Positions 34,418 through 41,791 of a stretch of 64,000 bases of DNA are shown in pieces. The stretch's first letter is position 1, and every line of letters starts with the position of its first letter. This DNA is from Microbacterium sp. LKL04. GTDB taxonomy: Bacteria; Actinomycetota; Actinomycetes; Actinomycetales; Microbacteriaceae. Location of the stretch: contig NZ_LT627736.1 of NCBI RefSeq assembly GCF_900102005.1, forward strand, positions 2,852,001-2,916,000, given 5' to 3'. Made by a program: the position numbers and the translations under genes. The notes beneath the pieces were generated by a model. That model was not told the origin of the DNA. It searched no databases and was given only the letters and a program-made list of their open reading frames with translations.

Positions 34418-35880
34418 CCGCGATCGCCCCATCGGTGGTGAACACCATCGTCCCCGAAGCCCCGCGGTCGTCCCGCTTCGCCTGGCTGCGAGAGCGTGGC
34501 ATGGGGGCGACGGTCCTCGTCTCGGCCATCTCGACGGCGTTCGGCGTCGTGCTCCTGTCGGCGACCGGCTATCTCGCCGTCGTGCTCGGGTCGAACCCGG
34601 AGTACGGCTCGTCCGGCACGATGGTGGTCGTGCTGGCGCTGCTCAGCGGCATCCTGCTCGCCGTCGCGGTCTACGTCGCCGCGATCGTCACCGCCAACAC
34701 GTTCTCGACGATCATCGCCGGGCGCACCCGCCGCATCGCGCTCATGCGTCTCATCGGCGCGACCGCGCGCTCGCAGCGCAGCGAGGTCGCGACCCAGGGA
34801 CTCGTCGTGGGTGCCATCGGTGCGGTCCTCGGCCTCGTGGTGACGACGGCCGGGGTGGTCGTGGCCGTCCCCGTACTGAACCGCGCCCTCGGGGTCACCT
34901 CGGAGTGGTCGCCGCTGCAGCCCGTGCTGCTCCTGCCGGCGATCGCCGTCGCGCTCACGACCTGGATCGCCGCGTGGTCGGGGTCTCGCCGGGTGCTGGC
35001 GGTGACACCTCTCGAGGCGCTGGGCGGCTCGGTCGAGCGTTCGCGTGAGGAGATCGCCGCGAAGCGCGGACGCAGGACGGGCGCGGTGGTCCTCGGCGCG
35101 ATCGGTGTCGTGCTCCTGGTCGGTGGACTCCTCCTCGGCCTCCTGAGCCCCGCCGGCGTGCTCGTCGCGTTCTTCGGCGGACTCTTCTCCTTCACCGCCG
35201 TATCGATCAGCGCGGTATCAGTCATGCCGCCGCTCCTGAAAGCCACCGGGCGTCTGTTCGGAAGGTCCGTGACCGCGCGCCTGGCCGCGGAGAACGCGGT
35301 CCGCTATCCGGAGCGGTCGAGCCGCATGGCGATCGGCGTGGTCATGGGCGTCGCGCTCGTCGTGATGTTCGCCGTCGCCGCCGAGTCGGCGAAGTCCCTC
35401 GTAGCGGCATCGGCGGGCGGCGAGCCGGATGCGAGCTTCAACGAGATGATGGACGTCTTCTCGACGGTCATGATGTGCCTCGTCGCCGTCAGCGCCGTGA
35501 TCGCCGCCGTCGGTCTCGTGAACCTCCTCACGATCGGCATCGTGCAGCGCAAGCGGGAGCTCGGTCTCCTGCGCGCTCTCGGGCTCACCTCCGCGCAGAT
35601 CCGCCGCATGGTGCTCATCGAAGCGGCGCACGTCACCGTCACGGCGCTCCTGTTCGGCCTGGCGCTCGGCATCCTGTACGGCTGGGTCGCGGCGCAGTCG
35701 CTCCTCGGATCCGTCGCCATGCCGCCGCTGTGGCTGTCGCCGACGTTCGTCGCCCCGGCGATCCCGCTGGTCCCCGTCGCGATCGTGATCGTCGCGACCG
35801 CGGCACTCACCCTCGGGGCAGCGGTCGCTCCGACCCGGATCGCGACGCGCACGGCTCCCGTCGAGGCGCTCGCCGAGTGA
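34414..35880 (+). CDS. FtsX-like ABC transporter permease
   Basis: A 488-aa membrane protein. Helix 1 lies at about residues 30-52, followed by two further helices, and a second bundle occupies residues 210-270. The FtsX-type core is near residues 300-480 (LVNLLTIGIVQRKRELGLLR, then IEAAHVTVTALLFGLALG). It lacks the large periplasmic domain of MacB and has the layout of actinobacterial two-bundle FtsX-like exporters. With the adjacent ATPase and two-component system it probably forms a stress-induced efflux or antimicrobial-peptide defence unit. Start overlaps the ATPase stop. Confidence 0.92.
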   Translation: MTAIAPSVVNTIVPEAPRSSRFAWLRERGMGATVLVSAISTAFGVVLLSATGYLAVVLGSNPEYGSSGTMVVVLALLSGILLAVAVYVAAIVTANTFSTIIAGRTRRIALMRLIGATARSQRSEVATQGLVVGAIGAVLGLVVTTAGVVVAVPVLNRALGVTSEWSPLQPVLLLPAIAVALTTWIAAWSGSRRVLAVTPLEALGGSVERSREEIAAKRGRRTGAVVLGAIGVVLLVGGLLLGLLSPAGVLVAFFGGLFSFTAVSISAVSVMPPLLKATGRLFGRSVTARLAAENAVRYPERSSRMAIGVVMGVALVVMFAVAAESAKSLVAASAGGEPDASFNEMMDVFSTVMMCLVAVSAVIAAVGLVNLLTIGIVQRKRELGLLRALGLTSAQIRRMVLIEAAHVTVTALLFGLALGILYGWVAAQSLLGSVAMPPLWLSPTFVAPAIPLVPVAIVIVATAALTLGAAVAPTRIATRTAPVEALAE

Positions 35881-35885
35881 CCGGT

Positions 35886-35922
35886 GCCGCGCCTCCCTGC
35901 CACGGGCGCGGGGAGGCGCGGC
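35886..35922. terminator. Bidirectional terminator hairpin
   Basis: Perfect 12-base arms GCCGCGCCTCCC (35886-35897) and GGGAGGCGCGGC (35911-35922) between convergent genes ending at 35880 and 35932. Confidence 0.85.
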
Positions 35923-35931
35923 ATCCGTCCG

Positions 35932-36438
35932 TCAGTCGGCTTCGGCAGCCGGCGGGTCGTACGACCAGGTGGGCGCCAGGGCGCGCAGGCGCATGCCGCG
36001 GTACTGCCACGCCGCCCACAGGACGGGCCACAGGGGCAGGGCCGCGGCTCCGCCGATCGTGAGCCGATCGCGCCAGAGCGTCCGCGTGGGATCCCCCGGT
36101 AGCGGGCTCACCGCCATCTGGTGGTCCCAGACGTCGAGGGCGGCGAGTGCACCGGTCAGCGGGATGCCGCTGTCCCGGAAGATCCGCACCGGACCGTTCG
36201 TGTCCTCGGTGTACCGGTCGCTCGCGTGGATGAGCTGCTGGCCGGCGGGGATGATGCCGAGGGCGCGGATCTCGACCGGCACGTCGGTCCCCGGCTCGAA
36301 CGAGGTCGGGAGCTCGCCGGCCATCGGGGCCATGTCGAGCAGAGGGCCGTAGAGCTCGGTGACGGCGCGAGGCGAGTGGAGGGCCCGCCAAGCGGCATCC
36401 GCGGTGCAGTCGAGCTCGAGCTTCAGGAGGATCCGCAT
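35932..36438 (-). CDS. SRPBCC-like hypothetical protein
   Basis: A 168-aa protein beginning MRILLKLELDCTADAAWRAL, which resembles the first strand and helix of START/SRPBCC ligand-binding domains. The central DVWDHQMAVSPLPGD and TLWRDRLTIGG fit later strands. The C-terminal segment PLWPVLWAAWQYRGMRLRAL is Trp-rich and could lie at the membrane. Ligand unknown. The gene is divergent from the GH3 beta-glucosidase, but nothing links the two functionally. GAGAGT, a weak -10, lies six bases before ATG. Confidence 0.6.
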   Translation of the reverse strand: MRILLKLELDCTADAAWRALHSPRAVTELYGPLLDMAPMAGELPTSFEPGTDVPVEIRALGIIPAGQQLIHASDRYTEDTNGPVRIFRDSGIPLTGALAALDVWDHQMAVSPLPGDPTRTLWRDRLTIGGAAALPLWPVLWAAWQYRGMRLRALAPTWSYDPPAAEAD

Positions 36439-36471
36439 CGGACCACTCTCGCATTCCTCTTCGGCACTCGA

Positions 36472-36490
36472 TACGTTGGGAGCGCTCCCA
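36472..36490 (+). promoter_or_regulatory. CebR-type operator and -10 of the GH3 gene
   Basis: The perfect 14-base palindrome TGGGAGCGCTCCCA (36477-36490) is the sequence known as the operator of CebR/CelR, the cellobiose-responsive LacI-family repressors of Streptomyces and Thermobifida. It directly follows a -10-like TACGTT (36472-36477), so a bound repressor would cover the transcription start. Confidence 0.85.
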
Positions 36491-36529
36491 CTCCCGCGAC
36501 GTCATCGTCGACCCTCCGGAAAGACCGCT

Positions 36530-38989
36530 ATGCCCCTCGAACCCGCCATCGAATCCGGCGACCGCTCGCACACCCTCGCCCCCGTCGAGTCGGTCGCGCA
36601 GATCTCCTCGATGCTGCTCGACACCGACCCCACCCTCGACCCGGCTCTGGCCGAGGCGGCGCGGGTCGCGGCCACCGAGGGCGTCGTCCTCCTCACCAAC
36701 GACGGGACCCTGCCGCTCGGTGAGCGTGCGGTCGCCGTGTTCGGGCGCGTGCAGATCGACTGGTTCGCGGTCGGCTACGGCTCCGGCGGCGACGTGAAGG
36801 TGCCTTACATCTGGAACCTCCTCGCCGGTCTCCGCGACGCGGGCGTCCGGGTCGACGACGAGCTCGCGACGCGGTACTCGACCTGGTCGGCGGCGAACCG
36901 CCCCGCCTTCGCCGCCACCTGGGGCGAGTGGCCGCACCACTTCCCCGAGATGGCCGTCGCCGACGCCGATGTCGCAGCTGCGGCTTCCCGTGCCGACACC
37001 GCCGTCGTCGCGATCGGACGCGCCGCGGGCGAGGCGCGCGACAGCATCCTCGAACCCGGCAGCTACTACCTGACGGCCGACGAGCGGACGCTCCTCGACT
37101 CCGTCACCTCGCACTTCGCCCACACGGTCGTCGTCGTGGATGCCGGCAATGTCATGGACCTCTCGTGGGTCGTCGACTACGGCGATCGGATCGGCGCGGT
37201 GCTCTTCGCGTGGCAGGGCGGAATGGAGGGTGCGCGCGCCGTCGCGGGCGTGCTGTCGGGCGAGCAGACCCCGAGCGGCAAGCTCACCGACACGATCGCC
37301 CTCACCTACGAGGACTATCCGAGTGCGCCGAACTTCGGCCACCTCGACGTCAACGTCTACGCCGAGGACGTCTTCGTCGGCTATCGCTACTTCGAGACCT
37401 TCGCCCCCGACCGGGTGCTCTTCCCCTTCGGGCACGGACTCTCGTACACGACGTTCGCGCTGGCGACCGAGGCGACGACGGATGCCGAGACGGTCCGACT
37501 CGACGTCACCGTGACCAACACCGGCGCACGTCCCGGCAAGGAGGTCGTGCAGGTCTACACCGGCGCGCCCGACGGCGCCCTCGGCAAGCCCGCGCGCCAC
37601 CTCGCGGCCTTCGGCAAGACCGGCCTGCTCGCCCCCGGCGCGAGCGAGACCGTCCACCTCGACGTCCGGCTCGACGACCTCGCCTCCTACGACGACGGCG
37701 GCGCGACGGGGACGCGGAGCGCCTGGGTCCTGGAAGCGGGCGCGTACCCCGTGTTCGTCGGAACCGACGTCCGCTCGGCGGCGCGCGTCGCCGCGTTCGA
37801 GGTGCCCGAAACGCGCGTCGTGCGCACCGCGACCGAGGTCGCCGCGCCCGTCCACGCGTTCGAGCGGCTCACCGTGGGCCGCGCGGACGACGGCTCGGCC
37901 GTCGTCGCCCACGAGAGCGTCCCCATCCGCACCGTCTCCCGTGCCGAGCGCGTTCTCGGATCGCTGCCGGCGGAGCTCGCGCAGACCGGGGACCGGGGCA
38001 TCGACCTCGCCGCCGTCGCTCGCGGCGCGGCATCCCTCGACGACTTCGTCGCCCAGCTCACCGATGAGGAACTGTCGCTCCTGGCGCGGGGCGACGTCAC
38101 GATGGACAGCCCGCTGGGCGCGCCCGGCAACGCGGGGGTGCTCGGCGGGGTCTCCGAGTCGCTTCGCGCGAAGGGCGTGTCGCCCGTCACCACGACGGAC
38201 GGACCGAGCGGCATCCGTCTGTCGGCGTACGCGTCGCTGCTCCCGTCGGGGACGGCGCTCGCCTCGACCTGGAACACGGCCCTCATCGAGGAGCTCGCCG
38301 CACTTCACGGAGAGGAGATGCGCCGGAAGGGCTCCGACGTCCTGCTGAGCCCCGGCATGAACATCCATCGCGACCCGCTGTGCGGGCGGAACTTCGAGTA
38401 CTTCAGCGAGGACCCGGTCGTGACCGGCCGGATCGCGGCAGCGGTGGTGCGCGGAGTGCAGCGCACGGGCCTGTCGGCGTGCCCCAAGCACTTCGCCGCG
38501 AACAACCAGGAGACCAACCGCACCCGCAACGACTCGCGCGTCTCGGAGCGGGCGCTCCGCGAGATCTACCTGCGCGGGTTCGAGATCTGCGTCCGCGAGG
38601 CCGCGCCCCGCGCGATCATGACCTCGTACAACCAGATCAACGGCGTGTGGGCGCACTATCACTACGACCTCGCGACCGTCATCCTCCGCGAGGAATGGCG
38701 CTACGAGGGCGTCGTCATCACCGACTGGTGGATCGAGAACGCCGTCGATCCCGACTTCCCCGCCCTCGAGGACAACGCCTACCGCGTCCGCGCACAGGTC
38801 GACGTCCTCATGCCCGGAGGTGTGAAACGGGATGCCGCTCCCCAAGCGCAGGCCGACACGACGATCCTCGACTCCCTCGCCCGTGAGGAAGGGATCACGC
38901 GGGGTGAACTCCAGCGGACGGCCCGGAACGTCCTCGGGCTCGTCATGTCGCTGAAGCCGGTCGTCGACGCTCGTACGCTGGAGGGATGA
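36530..38989 (+). CDS. GH3 beta-glucosidase with swapped domain order
   Basis: An 819-aa glycoside hydrolase family 3 enzyme, probably hydrolysing cello-oligosaccharides or other beta-glucosides in the cytoplasm (no signal peptide). The domain order is inverted: the alpha/beta-sandwich usually at the C terminus comes first (residues 20-330, with GVVLLTNDGTLPLG). A fibronectin-III-like domain follows (about 340-450), and the TIM barrel comes last (about 500-810). The barrel holds KGSDVLLSPGMNIHRDPLCG, CPKHFAANNQE and predicted nucleophile D732 in VVITDWW. This permutation is known in some rumen and actinobacterial GH3 enzymes. ATG 36530 has a CCGGAAAG ribosome site. The CebR-type operator upstream implies induction by cellobiose-like sugars. 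Confidence 0.93.
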   Translation: MPLEPAIESGDRSHTLAPVESVAQISSMLLDTDPTLDPALAEAARVAATEGVVLLTNDGTLPLGERAVAVFGRVQIDWFAVGYGSGGDVKVPYIWNLLAGLRDAGVRVDDELATRYSTWSAANRPAFAATWGEWPHHFPEMAVADADVAAAASRADTAVVAIGRAAGEARDSILEPGSYYLTADERTLLDSVTSHFAHTVVVVDAGNVMDLSWVVDYGDRIGAVLFAWQGGMEGARAVAGVLSGEQTPSGKLTDTIALTYEDYPSAPNFGHLDVNVYAEDVFVGYRYFETFAPDRVLFPFGHGLSYTTFALATEATTDAETVRLDVTVTNTGARPGKEVVQVYTGAPDGALGKPARHLAAFGKTGLLAPGASETVHLDVRLDDLASYDDGGATGTRSAWVLEAGAYPVFVGTDVRSAARVAAFEVPETRVVRTATEVAAPVHAFERLTVGRADDGSAVVAHESVPIRTVSRAERVLGSLPAELAQTGDRGIDLAAVARGAASLDDFVAQLTDEELSLLARGDVTMDSPLGAPGNAGVLGGVSESLRAKGVSPVTTTDGPSGIRLSAYASLLPSGTALASTWNTALIEELAALHGEEMRRKGSDVLLSPGMNIHRDPLCGRNFEYFSEDPVVTGRIAAAVVRGVQRTGLSACPKHFAANNQETNRTRNDSRVSERALREIYLRGFEICVREAAPRAIMTSYNQINGVWAHYHYDLATVILREEWRYEGVVITDWWIENAVDPDFPALEDNAYRVRAQVDVLMPGGVKRDAAPQAQADTTILDSLAREEGITRGELQRTARNVLGLVMSLKPVVDARTLEG

Positions 38990-39645
38990 CCGCGAGCCCG
39001 TTCGATCAGTCCCGCTATCAGCTGCGCTTCGACTGGGGGCGGGACGGGCTGACCCGTCTCGCACCCGCCGATGTGGTCGTCGTCGTCGATGTCCTGCGTT
39101 TCTCGTCGACGGTCTCGGCACGCGTCGCCGCCGGCGAGACGGTGACGCACGACGAGGCCGCCCACGCCGTGTCGCGCAACGGGGCGGCAGTCGCGACTGC
39201 CGCAGCAGAGACGGGCGCGACCGTCTTCCTCGGGAGCCTCCGCAATGCGACCGCCGTCGCACAGGCGGTCCTCGCGGAGCAGAACCGTCGCGCGGCGCGG
39301 ACGAGCGTGAGCATCGTCGCCGCCGGCGAACTGCACGGACCGGGGGATGCCGCGGTCCTGCGCTTCTCCGTCGAGGACCAGCTCGGCGCGGGCGCGGTGT
39401 TCGCCGCGCTCGAGACGATCGGTCTGGATCACTCGTCGCCGGAGGCCGCGGCGGCATCCGAAGCGTTCCGGGGTCTCCGGTCGGCGGTCCGCCATCTCCT
39501 CACGGCGAGTGGCTCCGGCCAGGAACTGCTCGACGCCGGTCGCCGCGACGAGGTGCTCGCCGCCGCGGTTCACGACGCGGACGAGACGGTCCCCGTCCTC
39601 CGTGACGGCGTGTGGCAGGCCTACGAGGTGGTCAGCGCGGCGTGA
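38986..39645 (+). CDS. ComB-like 2-phosphosulfolactate phosphatase family protein
   Basis: A 219-aa protein of the ComB family (Mg-dependent 2-phosphosulfolactate phosphatase of archaeal coenzyme M synthesis). Characteristic segments are VVVVDVLRFSSTVSA, ATVFLGSLRNATAVAQAVL and the central VSIVAAGELHGPGDA. Actinobacteria do not make coenzyme M, so the substrate here is probably a different phosphoester. ATG overlaps the GH3 stop by four bases; TACGCT six bases upstream inside the GH3 gene could also give a separate leaderless transcript. Its 3' end overlaps the convergent SprT-like gene by 14 bases. Confidence 0.85.
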   Translation: MTASPFDQSRYQLRFDWGRDGLTRLAPADVVVVVDVLRFSSTVSARVAAGETVTHDEAAHAVSRNGAAVATAAAETGATVFLGSLRNATAVAQAVLAEQNRRAARTSVSIVAAGELHGPGDAAVLRFSVEDQLGAGAVFAALETIGLDHSSPEAAAASEAFRGLRSAVRHLLTASGSGQELLDAGRRDEVLAAAVHDADETVPVLRDGVWQAYEVVSAA

Positions 39646-40120
39646 GGGCCTCGCGCCGGGTCGCAGCGGTGATCTCGCGGCGCCGCCAGGTGATCAGGTA
39701 GCGCTCGTCGAACGTCGGCGCGCAGCGCGCACACGACGTCGCCCGCGTCGCCTTGCGGTGGCGGTATGCGACGTGTCCGGCGGGGCACACGCCGACCCAG
39801 GGAGCGAGCTCCGTCGCCGTCTCGCCGCGATGGGTGACGCCGCCGGTGTATCCGAGTGAGCGCGCGATGCGCTTCCATTCCGCGCCGTGCCCGGCGGCTG
39901 CGCCCGCGATCGCGTGGGCGATCTCGTGCAGGATCGTCTGACGGTTGGTCTCGGCGTCGTAGCGCGCGGCCAGGTATCGCGAGAGGGTGATGCGCTTGCG
40001 CAGGTAGTCGCACGCGCCGGCGCGCCGTTTGGCGTTGTCGAAGGCGAAGCTCCACGAGTCGTCGAGCAACTGCCGCAGCAGCGTCTCGGCCTCGCGGCGC
40101 ACGTCGATGAGGTCGCTCAT
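39632..40120 (-). CDS. SprT-like zinc metalloprotease-domain protein
   Basis: A 162-aa protein with the SprT-type HEIAHAIAG motif (HExxH) followed by a third likely ligand in GHGAEWK. A C-terminal zinc-ribbon-like part has VCPAGH and SCARC. Relatives (SprT, Spartan) are linked to protein handling or DNA-protein crosslink repair; the bacterial role is not established. TATCGT lies six bases before ATG 40120 with no ribosome site, fitting leaderless expression. It overlaps the ComB-like gene tail to tail, so antisense interference is possible. Confidence 0.82.
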   Translation of the reverse strand: MSDLIDVRREAETLLRQLLDDSWSFAFDNAKRRAGACDYLRKRITLSRYLAARYDAETNRQTILHEIAHAIAGAAAGHGAEWKRIARSLGYTGGVTHRGETATELAPWVGVCPAGHVAYRHRKATRATSCARCAPTFDERYLITWRRREITAATRREALTPR

Positions 40121-40163
40121 GCCAGCACGATAGGACGCAGGTACGACACTCGGGTCGAAGGTC

Positions 40164-40691
40164 TCAGCCGGCGACCGTCGTGCTGTTGCGGCGACGGTCG
40201 ACGGCGTCGATGGCGAGCAGCGTCGACTCGAGCTGATCCTCGGGAGCGCCCGCCTCCTGCCGCAGGAACAGCGCCTTCTTGAAGTCGGCGCGTGCTGCGG
40301 CATCGTCGCCCGCGTCGAAGTGGACCTTGCCACGGTGCTGGCATCCGAAGGCAGCGACCGCCGACCAGCCCTGGCCTTCGGCCTCCTCGACGCACGTGTT
40401 GAGCTCGTGGATCGCGGCGGCGTATGCGCCGCGGAACTGCTGCACGCTCGCGTGCAGCATCCGGGCGCGCAGCAGGTCCTTGCGTGTGCCGGCCATGCGG
40501 GCCACGCGCACGGACTCCTCCGAGACGACGAGAGCGTCGTCGAGGCGTCCGAGGACCTTCAGCAGCCACACCTTCTCGAGCATCGCCGCGAGGCTCCGCT
40601 GCTCGCCGAGGTCGGCGAGGCGGGCCTGGCATTCGTCGAGGTCGACGATCTCTCGGAGAGTCTCCGGGTCGTATCCCTTGATGAAGCCCAC
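40164..40691 (-). CDS. TPR-like helical repeat protein, function unknown
   Basis: A 175-aa, almost all-helical protein. Repeated helix pairs such as SLAAMLEKVWLLKVLGRLDD, LLRARMLHASVQQFRGAYAA and GKVHFDAGDDAAARADFKKA show the small/large spacing of tetratricopeptide repeats (about four units). Probably a protein-protein interaction scaffold. GTG 40691 was chosen for the GGAAGGA ribosome site five bases upstream; it gives MGFIKGYDPETL. It lies 88 bases downstream of the spermidine-synthase-like gene on the same strand and may be co-transcribed. Confidence 0.7.
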   Translation of the reverse strand: MGFIKGYDPETLREIVDLDECQARLADLGEQRSLAAMLEKVWLLKVLGRLDDALVVSEESVRVARMAGTRKDLLRARMLHASVQQFRGAYAAAIHELNTCVEEAEGQGWSAVAAFGCQHRGKVHFDAGDDAAARADFKKALFLRQEAGAPEDQLESTLLAIDAVDRRRNSTTVAG

Positions 40692-40779
40692 AGCTGTTCC
40701 TTCCGACCCTGCAACGTGTGTCTCCAGTGTCGCCGCGGCTCGCCCGGAATGCGCTGAGGGCGCGCCGCGCGTCGTGGCC

Positions 40780-41643
40780 TCAGCGGTCGAAGACGGATGC
40801 CGCAGGTTTCGGGGACGGGGTGGAATCGGCATCCGTCATGATCCGCGCATCGCGCGCGAACGCCTCGAGTTCGGCGCCGTGGGCGACCTTCGCGGGATGG
40901 GGTCCGGCCGCCATCAGACGCGGCAGCCACTCCATCGGCAGCTCGGAGGGTGAGGCCGCGATGACGATGTTCCCGAACCGCCCGCTCTTGAGCGTCCGCA
41001 CCTCGGCGAGGACGACGACGTGCTCGAGGACGGAGCGGACGGTCGCGACCTGCCTGCGGGCGAAGGCGAGCCCGCTGCCGTCGGCGATGTTGACGAGCAG
41101 GATGCCGGTCGGCGCGAGGAGCCCCGCGAGGATCCGGTAGTACTCGACGCTCGTGATGTGGGCGGGCGTCTGCGCGCCGGCGAACACGTCCGAGACGACG
41201 AGGTCCACCTGGCCGACGATGCCGGGGGGGAGGCGCGCCGCGACGTCGCGGGCGTCGCCGATCCGCACGCGCAGCTGGCCCGTGCGCGGGAGGGGGAGGT
41301 GCTCCCGGACGAGGTCGACGAGCGCCTGCTCGAGCTCGATGACCTGCTGCCGCGACCCCGGTCGGGTGTGCTCGACGTACCGGGGGAGGGTCATGGCGCC
41401 CGCGCCGAGATGCACCGCGGTGAGGGGTTCTCCCGGCATCCCCATCTGATCGATGACGGCGCCCATACGGGCGACGTACTCGAAGTGGAGATGCGACGGA
41501 TCGTCGAGATCGACGTGCGACTGCGGGGTGGTCTCGACGACCAATTCCCACCCGCCGGCGAACCGGCCGGGGATGATGCGCGCCTGCCTCCCGTCGGACA
41601 GTCTGGCGACAGGCGGGTCGAGGGGGGCGCGGGAGCGGGCCAT
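40780..41643 (-). CDS. Spermidine synthase-like methyltransferase-fold protein
   Basis: A 287-aa protein of the SpeE-like Rossmann fold. The nucleotide-binding strand is AVHLGAGAMTLPRYV, the acidic residue after the next strand is in QVIELEQAL, and VSDVFAGAQTPAHITSVEYY matches the catalytic loop region. The N terminus (VETTPQSHVDLDDPSHLHFEY) resembles the beta-hairpin domain of aminopropyltransferases. Many actinobacterial relatives lack demonstrated spermidine synthase activity, so the reaction is uncertain. ATG 41643 has TACCGT six bases upstream and no ribosome site. In-frame starts farther upstream reach into the divergent ABC gene. Confidence 0.82.
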   Translation of the reverse strand: MARSRAPLDPPVARLSDGRQARIIPGRFAGGWELVVETTPQSHVDLDDPSHLHFEYVARMGAVIDQMGMPGEPLTAVHLGAGAMTLPRYVEHTRPGSRQQVIELEQALVDLVREHLPLPRTGQLRVRIGDARDVAARLPPGIVGQVDLVVSDVFAGAQTPAHITSVEYYRILAGLLAPTGILLVNIADGSGLAFARRQVATVRSVLEHVVVLAEVRTLKSGRFGNIVIAASPSELPMEWLPRLMAAGPHPAKVAHGAELEAFARDARIMTDADSTPSPKPAASVFDR

Positions 41644-41681
41644 CCGACTACGGTAGCCCGCAGGAAGAAACACGATCGAGA

Positions 41682-41721
41682 TACAGCTGTAACCGCTTAC
41701 CGGCAGTGTGGACGGTAGCGT
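41682..41721 (+). promoter_or_regulatory. Promoter region of the peptide ABC operon
   Basis: A perfect palindrome TACAGCTGTA (41682-41691) precedes a -10-like TAGCGT (41716-41721), 70 bases upstream of the binding-protein start. The palindrome may be an operator; no regulator gene is adjacent. Confidence 0.4.
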
Positions 41722-41791
41722 CAGCCGCATCCCTTCGGCAGCGCCGCCTCCTGGCGCGCCGCCGACGAGCCCCATCGGAAGGTGCACAGCA

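Noticed and set aside
35807..39457. 1216-codon open frame antisense to the GH3 gene
   Set aside because: It spans a terminator hairpin and several real genes, starts with an Arg/Pro-rich string and shows no family motif. A product of GC codon bias.
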